Origin: Apteryx mantelli
Taxonomy: Eukaryota; Chordata; Aves; Apterygiformes; Apterygidae
Direction of reading: 5' to 3'
Assembly: GCF_036417845.1 (NCBI RefSeq)
Contig: NC_089981.1
Coordinates: 21,410,001 to 21,474,000, forward strand
DNA: 64,000 nucleotides
Shown in pieces: positions 56,531-64,000 of the stretch. Position numbers and translations under genes: made by a program. The stretch's first letter is position 1. Every line of letters starts with the position of its first letter. The notes under the pieces are model-generated. The model made no database searches and was not told the DNA's origin. It saw nothing but the letters and a program-made list of their open reading frames with translations.

Positions 56531-59274
56531 GATCTAACAGCCTTTGGTCTCTCATGACGCTGACTTGGCTTCCTTTCCCTTCACCAACTGTTCTTTTTAA
56601 TTAACGTCACTAATTAATATCCTTTCTGATACTTACAGGATTTGACAGTTGCTGTATGCCCATGGGGATCGTGTTCAGGGTCACTGTCAGTTCCTTAAGG
56701 GAAGCCTACGCTCTGAGAAGGTATGTTGGCAGTATTCACTGCTGTTCTTTTGCTGGAGAGCGGGAGAGTGTCTGTATTTGTCTGAGAGTGAAATATGTGT
56801 AAGAGTAATATTAGATGTCAGAAGAAGGATGAAGATACCACTAAAGATGTGTAGCCTTCCAGCAGTGGAGTCTGACCCTGTGCAGGATCATCTGTGTTTA
56901 CTTCTCTGTTCAGGTTTTTCTTCTTCTTTGCTTGCTTTTCCGATCATGAATTGTCCCAAGCTTACTGCCTGTACTAAATATTAAAGGGAGGAGTAGGAGA
57001 AGATTATTCTCTATCTATCAGTAAGAGCTGTTTTTCATAGTTGCTGAAGTGGCCCACCTTCTTGCCAGGCTCTCTGCACGGCTCACAGCGTGTGGAGCTC
57101 CTCTGGCTTTGGGTGCTTCCTACCTTCCGCCTAGAGAAGTGCAACTCCTTGTCCAAGGTAGTGGGAAACTCTTAGGACCCATCTGTAATCTGGGATGGTG
57201 CAGGACTCTCCTGCTCCCCACTGTCCCATGGCAGGATGAAAAGTTGGGAGGCTCCAGAGGCTGCTTGTTAACTTGCCCTTTTGCTTGGCTTACGGGTGTT
57301 GGTTGGCAGATACCGTGGGAGCGGCCACTCTTGTAGCGTTCTGGCAGCGCGATGAATAGTTTTTTCCATGCAGATGTAGTGTGAAAATACCAATGTAGAA
57401 GGTAACGTTCGTACTTAACTTTGCTGACAGCGTTCTCAGAAGATTGAAAACACATTATAACTGCTCAGTTGGCTCACTGAAAGGTTTTGATGGCTGGGAA
57501 GGCTGTAGCCAGCTCCTAGTCCGGGGTACAGATTTCCTCACTGCTTCTCCTGAGCCTTCATCATCGGGTATGCCTGCATCCGTTTCAGTTTGGGTCAGGA
57601 GTGTGCTTCTCAGGCTGAGCTGGAGACTGGCACTGCGTGGTGTGCTTTGGTTCACATTGTAGGGCGGTCTCGGGGCATGTAAACTGCCTTCCTTTAGGTG
57701 GAGCCGAATAGGAGAGCGCTCTCTCCAACTGCCAGCGGACACGCGGTCTACAGGGCCGCACTAGTTGTGGTTCGGAGTGCGTGGCTGTTGGCTCTTCAGC
57801 ACGAGAGTTTCGCTCTGCAGCTCTGCTCCTGCGAGGCCAGGCTGCTTGCTAATGTAGGCACAACCTTTCTCTTCCCTTACTAAGTACTGTCGTTGCCCTG
57901 GCTTTGTTGCCTGTCCTATTAGTTAGCGGCAGATGATTTGTTTAAAACCACCCAGTGTCACCTGACATGTACCGAGAGGGCTTAGCGGGGGTGGCCTGCC
58001 TTGATGTTCTCCATGCCTCCCCAGCGGTGGCGGCATTTCTGTGGTTTTGCATGCTCCTGCACAGGAAGCAGCCTCAGAGGCTTCAGGCGAGCTGCAGCAG
58101 CCGCCGAGAGCAGCTCCGAGCCTGCAGATGCAACAAGCGGGTTTGAAGGAGATTTTGGAAAGAGGAAAAGGCAAAGGAAACCCTGCCTTTGTTTGCCGAG
58201 CCGGTTTCAGGCCGTGAGGTAAGGTCGTTTAAGAAATGACCAAAAAGTTTTCTGGAAATCGAGTTCTTTCAGAAACTTCATTGCAGCAATTGCTGGAAAA
58301 CAACCTTTGTCTCTCTGCGCTATTGTGTTCACGCAGTTCTGATGAATGGATAAAAGTGCAAGTACTCAGCGAGGCCACACCGTTGAGCATGTCTTCACTT
58401 CTTTTCAGTGCTAGTGGCTTTTTCCAGTGAATCACCAATGCCAACGTTAGAGCAGGAGAAACTGTAGCTTTGTCAGTGTCGGACTGTCCTCAGTCCCCTG
58501 CCCTGGCACGGATGCAGCCGTGCGTGTCGTGCGTGTGTCATGTCCTCGTCATCAAACATGACGAGGCTGCGAGTTGGAGCTTGACTCTAGGTAAGGTCCA
58601 AGGTACTTCAGTGTGTGAGACACCTTGGAGAAAATAAATACTGTTTGGTAGTGTTTGCAGAAGGGCAGAAGAGCTGTGTGACTCTGAGGGCCTGCGGAGG
58701 AGCTGTTCGTGGCGCGGCGGTGAGTAGCTGGCGTTTCCTGCGTTTCGCCCCGCCTGTAAAGGCTCTGCCGCGCACCCGGCACAGCCTGAGTCACGGCCAC
58801 CCAGCAAGGAGGCTCTCGGCTGCCTTCAGCGGCCTGCGAATCGCGTCCTCGTCACTAGCTCGTGCGCAGGCTGCTGCGGCTTGCTGCTTCGTTACTGTGC
58901 TGCTGTGTGCCGCCTCTGATGGCCTTTAATGGGTTCCCCTCTAGCAGGCCTACACCTGCGATCCCAAGTCGCAGCAGGAGGAAGCCGCTTTTATGTGGCT
59001 ACTGCAACGAGAACAAATCTGCTGTTGTTTTCTTAAGGTTTCTGTACTTAGAGCAGGCACAGCCTGTAGCAGCTTATTCCCCCTGGAGAATTACTGCTCT
59101 GCCCTGCCTCTGATTGCTATCAGAAGCAGTGGAGTAATGCCTCTGCTGTGCTGCCCGATGCGTCTTTCTGCTCGAGTTACTCAATGTATTTATTGCTTTA
59201 AGGCATCAGTGCTCAGCTGCAAAATCTCACCTGGGATCTCTGAAGCTGTTTGGCAGCCTAAGTGGATTCTTTGA
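56531..59274. other. Putative intronic or intergenic DNA
   Basis: No recognised exon or repeat. The GC content rises at 57,750-58,900 without clear promoter features. Confidence 0.4.
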
Positions 59275-60325
59275 GTTGATTACAGTTACCAAGATGCCGA
59301 CCAGGCTCTCAGTAATTGCCCCTTGTTATACTACCGACAGGTCCACTTGTACCTTGATTTCAATTACGGCATTAATTTGAAGAGGAGAAAAGATAGGGCT
59401 GGGTCGCAGGCTGCTTTTTTAGTAACTGCCATTATATTCCCAGCCAACCAGGCAATGCTCCATATATGACCATTGGAATCAAAGTGGAATATTTTGCTTT
59501 TTGTGGTCACTCAGGGGAGGTCCGAGAGGTGTGTAAATGAATGCTGCTGGGGGAATTTCAGTGAACATGAAGACATCAGCCTGGCATGCTGAGCTTGAGC
59601 CTTCAACTTGCTCTAAGAATTTATGCTTTTTTGCAAGGGTCCATCCCTAATGGCTCTCTTTTCAGAACAGTACTTCATCGTGTTTGGCCTGTCTGAAATG
59701 GCCCTTTCGACTGTAGGAAAACACAGTCCTTAACTCGCTTTATAAAGTGTGTTAGAAAGAATTAGAAAGATTTAGAAACTGTGGCAGATAAGATTTTTGC
59801 GAGTCTTTGACAGCACCTGGTCCATCCTCCAGACCTTTGTATTTCAAGGCTGGGCCCGTAGTGACTAATAAGTAGAAGTTAAATGAGTTGGAGGTAATTT
59901 TTTTCCCTCCTGTTTGTCAGATGTAGATTTTGGCTTTTGAACGCTGCCGAGCAAAGAAGTTAGTGCAGCGGGATACCTCTTGTGAAGTCAAGGCTCCCTA
60001 AAGAATGAAATACATTAATTACGGGAAGCAATCTTTCTTGAAAACCTGGTTCCTCCAGGATCATCTGGGCGGCGTGGCAAGCACATTGCAGGAGTAGGAG
60101 TTGGGGTGGAGCTGTTTCCACTTAATTCCCGTGTATTTACTGGAGTTTAGAGCACTGTGCTTCTGAGCTTAAAGCAGAGCCAGTTAGTAGAGTATGTGCT
60201 GCCAGTGCTAGCCAGCTACTTGCACTTTCCTTTAATTAAGTGACGTTCTGGCTTGCAAGACCTCAATTTAAGGGCAGAGATGTAATGGAAAGGGGAACAG
60301 CAAAGGTAAGAGTTGCTTCCACGTG
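59275..60325. other. ORF-poor A/T-rich block, possible conserved noncoding element
   Basis: About 1 kb lacks any open frame of 60 codons on either strand and contains many homeodomain/POU-like TAAT cores (for example CATTAATTACGG near 60,012 and CCTTTAATTAAGTG near 60,230), a CArG-like CCATATATGA at about 59,460, and little CpG. No repeat family recognised. An enhancer role is inference only. Confidence 0.3.
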
Positions 60326-63300
60326 CTAGCAGAGCTGCTTCAGGTGTGCCTGCATCGGGGGAAATGGTGCTGAATCAATTCCCTGGACTCCCGGTGACTC
60401 GGGTGGCGAAAGCAAACGCTCTTTCCTTATGTCCCTGAAGGACTGCAGCGAATTTCCTGTAATGCAGTTTTGCCTTCTTTGCTGGCTGTGTGGGGAACAG
60501 TTTATCATCCACTTCCTCCGTACGGGTGGTGAGCAATTTGGTTCGTAGGAAATGGGGGCAATATGTGATAGTACGGAATAATCCTCAGATTGTGTAAGGT
60601 GATGCTTGAATTAGCATTTTAAGAAGAACGATAAACAAACCAAATTTTGGACCAAGGAAGAGGCTAGTGCCTAGCTGGCTGGAGGAACAGGGGCTGATAA
60701 AGGGCTGCGAGGCTCATTGCTCTTACGAAAACTGCATTTTTAGGGAGCAAGTGTGACTTGGTACAGGGGAGTGTTTGCTATTTGCTTGCCAGTCACAAAT
60801 CTGCTAGCTGAAGGTGAGGGGGAAGCTGAAAAAGCAGATGGAAACTTGATTTTACCCCTGCCCCCTCAATCCTACCTCTCCTCCTCTTTATTTTATTTTC
60901 TCTTCAAGATGGGGCAAGTTATCGGAGTTGGAGATAGCTATCTGTTGAGCTTGATGATTCTTACGCGTTTCTGTAGGTTGACTTTGTTCTCTTTTTATGT
61001 CTATTTGCATTAATTATTCACAACATTTTATTAGAAAGGGGTTTCTTTTCTGAAGTTTTGTTTATTTTTAGTCAAGGCTTTCCATGTCTAACTGGCAAAA
61101 GTTCAGCATTAGCAGTGTAATTTGCAAAGGAGGCAAAAGAAGCAATGTCACTGAATACTTGGGGTAAGGGAAGGGAGGGGGAGGAGAGAAGAAATGTTGC
61201 ATTAGCTAGCAAAAAATCTAACTGCTGATTTGAAGAAATAACTTGAGACACATGTAAGAGCATAAGGGTTGGCAATCTAAGTTAAGAACAACGTTGCATT
61301 TGCTGCAATGGGTAATTAAATAGTTGAGAGTTGTTCAAGTAGTGGATACAAGAGTGCATGCTAGATGGCAAAAGCTGGATGATGGATTTGGTTACCCAAA
61401 TTGCTGCTGTTTTAGCTCGTGTCAGCTGCCACAGAAGTAAATAAACAGTGCAAGAATGGACTTGGTGTCTGTTTTGTTCTCTTGGAATATTTTTTGTGGG
61501 ATGTGTCGGCTTATGGGACGGCGTTTTGTGTCTGCGCGGAAGTTAAGTTATCCAATGGATGGTGCGCATAGGTGAACATAGGAATTGTTGCTCAAGGTCC
61601 AGCCAAAAGATTGGTAGCTTCAGTGACCAGCTCCAGTGTGGGGTGTTGTCAGTTTGGTATCTGATATCTCTTTGCTCTTTAGGACTCTGCATAAGCAGTT
61701 TGTTGAAAAGGATTAGGGGATTCCTCCAGACGTGCCACCTATTTCTCCAGTACATTGGTTTCTTGTGCATTTAACTGTTGTGGGTCTTGTACTGGCTTTT
61801 TACATGGAAAAACTACCTTTCAGAGGCACGGGGAGCTTTTTCCCCCCACGGTTCTTGTCCTGGCCTGTTCCCTGACGCTATAACCACTCCTTTTATAGAA
61901 GCATCTTTGTTATAGTTAGTCGTAAGGCTGCAAACAAGACTTCTAAGACATTAGGGAGTGGATGAATATGTTCAAAGCCTTTGATACTTGCTCCTCTGAC
62001 AAATGAGACTTGGCTCCACGTGCATATAAATGATTTGTTGTCTGCTGCTTCTACTTAAGTAGCTGCCCTGCAGGTTAACCCCTGCAGTTTGCTTTGCTCT
62101 GTTTTTCACAGCCTCTTGCAGAGAATTGCACAGCGGGTTTGTTACAGTTCCATTAACAAAATGGGGAGGAAGTTTTTGAGATTCAATTTTCTTTTGAATG
62201 TTTGGAAACAGAAGAAAGGGCAAATAGCACTAGGATTTTCTGTATTCATTCGGAGTGGGTGTACTTTGCTTCTCTTCTGCTCTGCTGAACAGTATGGCCT
62301 GCAGATAATGGAGATGCATCTTTGTGAAGGAACAGGGGATGAAACTTTTAAGTACCATTTCAGTCATCTGGTGAAAAGCACCATGAGGACTGAGAGAACA
62401 GCACCCATTAACTGTCTAGAGCAGTAATCTTTCCCAGGGGAACTAATCTAATTTAACTTGATAGAAGAATTTATGCAGTGAGGGAACTCTCTTATTTCCT
62501 ACTTAGCTTCCTGGGAAGATGGGGAGAAATTAAGTGCCAGAAAGGACTTTTTCCCCAGGAGAGCTTATGTGTTCTTAGGACACTTTATCTTCTTACTTTG
62601 GAGAACCGTCTGCGTCTGTTGGCAAGGTGGGATTGTTTTAGCTACTCGGCTTTCCCTGGTTCTTAGCAAGGCCTGCAGACTTACTCGTTATCAATGGACT
62701 TTCCAATTCCCTGTTAATGTGTAGGTCAGAACATGTTGCCTGATGAGGGCTGGATGTCTGTTTGTCTTTCCAGGTGTCTCAGTGTTGTTGCAGCAGTCAG
62801 TCCTGTGCTGCTCCTGCCTCCCCGAAGTCTGGAAGCGGTATCTTCTAGGTGTGGCGGCTGTGCCAGCTCCATCAGTGGCAAATCAATTCCCGTAGTCCGT
62901 TTGATCCTGTGGTCAACCAAAAACACAACTGAACCAAATAAACCACCCTGAAAAGTGTTTTCTCCGTGTATTGCTTGAGTTCTAGAAAAGGTGCAGCACT
63001 TAAAAATTGAATACAGCATTAGAGTCAGGGGAGTGTAAGTGTCCTTTAATCTGACTTTTGGGATATGTAGGTTTTATAATTCTGAAAAACTTCTTTAGGG
63101 AAAGTTTGTGTTAATTTTTTTCCTGGTACTGGTAGTTGTTTAACGGGAATGCCTATCTTATCCCGGCCTTCTCCCTGGATAACATTTCCTTTGCTTTCTG
63201 TCTCGTGCCCTCAGAATGCTGGAAGGACACTTGCACATTAGGCAAGTAAGTCTCTACTTCAAATGGCCTTAAGCACGTGAACAGTTCAGCTTGGCTTCCT

Positions 63301-64000
63301 TCTACAGCAGCTTGTTACAAAATGAGCAAGTGTCTCAGGGCACCCACGGGTCAGTGTTTTCTTCTGAGCTTTGAGACAGCAAGGAGGATTTCACTCTGGA
63401 TGTTGAGTGCTTGGAGGAGGTATCCACCTCTGGCTTTGAGGAAAATATTTCTCCTATGCGTTAATTTTTACTGGTATTAGTGCACTACGCTTGAAGTACA
63501 TGGGCGTGTATTGTAATTTGCTGGCCGCCTTTCCCAGGATGATGGTTTGAACATCATCTCCTCAAGTGAGGATCTGATGATTAGTTTTAGCTGGAAGTGT
63601 TATGCTGCTGGTGACATTCCTCACTTTTGCATCAAGGTTGTCAAGTTGCCTGTGTCTCTTGGTCTGCTTTTTAGAAGGGCAAGGAGTGATAGGGATTATA
63701 GAGTTACGCTGATCTTCTGAATACGCTCCCAGTTTCCAGAAAAAACAAATTCGCTGACTCCCAGAGGCAATGTGTGTGCCTGTGCATTTAGTAGTCATGG
63801 GTAGATATTCTCCTCCAAGTCTGTCCTGTTACTTTTGAAACCCTGTAAAACTATAAGTGCTGCGAACACCTCGTGCCAAGTTCTGCAGCACATCATGATG
63901 ATCGTGTCTTTGGTGCTGTCTGGCTGTTTTAATAAATAGTTTGGTGCTTGTTTTGGCTGGGGCTTCTCCTCAGACGAGTAGCCAAGTGCTAGAACGAGTG
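60326..64000. other. Putative intronic or intergenic DNA at the right edge
   Basis: No recognised exon, RNA gene or repeat on either strand. The short open frames show no family pattern. Confidence 0.4.

Noticed and set aside
40000-64000. HRAS, LRRC56 or PTDSS2 exons expected from mammalian gene order
   Set aside because: Looked for the TEYKLVVVGAGGVGKS start of HRAS and for the membrane exons of PTDSS2 in open frames on both strands; none were seen.
1-64000. Retrovirus-like elements, Polintons or CRISPR arrays
   Set aside because: No paired long terminal repeats, no recognisable capsid, polymerase or envelope segments, and no regularly spaced direct repeats were seen.

Overview
This is a stretch of vertebrate nuclear DNA, most likely from a bird and in any case a sauropsid. 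The support is indirect: introns with canonical GT-AG ends, CpG islands, very little repeat DNA, and the repeats that can be recognised are CR1/L3-type LINE fragments and old MIR/CORE-SINE remnants. No microbial operons, mobile resistance islands, CRISPR arrays or retrovirus-like elements were seen.

Left part (1 to about 27,490): a divergent synaptotagmin-family gene lies on the minus strand (9,521-18,690). Five exons join in phase and give an N-terminal transmembrane segment, a C2A domain and a C2B domain ending in the family's WHxL motif. A sixth, phase-compatible linker exon (15,421-15,650) carries an in-frame TAA as its last codon, the oddest thing in the window. The DNA to its left is intergenic, with a CpG-rich stretch and a double CACGTG element near 5.1 kb. 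The DNA between 18.7 and 27.5 kb shows no convincing exon.

Middle part (27,495 to about 39,760): a complete ribonuclease/angiogenin inhibitor gene, RNH1, on the minus strand. A short first coding exon is followed by seven exons of exactly 171 bp, each coding one 57-residue leucine-rich repeat pair, and then a short last exon. The model translates to 456 residues, five fewer than the 461-residue human protein, and the difference lies at the N-terminus. A polyadenylation signal and a promoter CpG island with possible untranslated first exons frame it. RNH1 and the synaptotagmin gene are in the same orientation (head to tail), about 8.8 kb apart.

Right part (39,760-64,000): a tRNA-Ala(AGC) gene with its T-run terminator (minus strand, 43,325-43,397) sits just outside a second CpG island (about 43,390-43,960). 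That island carries a candidate plus-strand first coding exon of an unidentified gene. No further recognisable coding exon follows in the remaining 20 kb, which fits a long first intron or intergenic DNA. It holds MIR remnants, a small tandem repeat, one small hydrophobic ORF next to a good splice donor, and an ORF-poor A/T-rich block near 59.3-60.3 kb.

All exon limits were read by eye from splice consensus, reading frame and remembered family sequences. No alignment, transcript or database search was possible.
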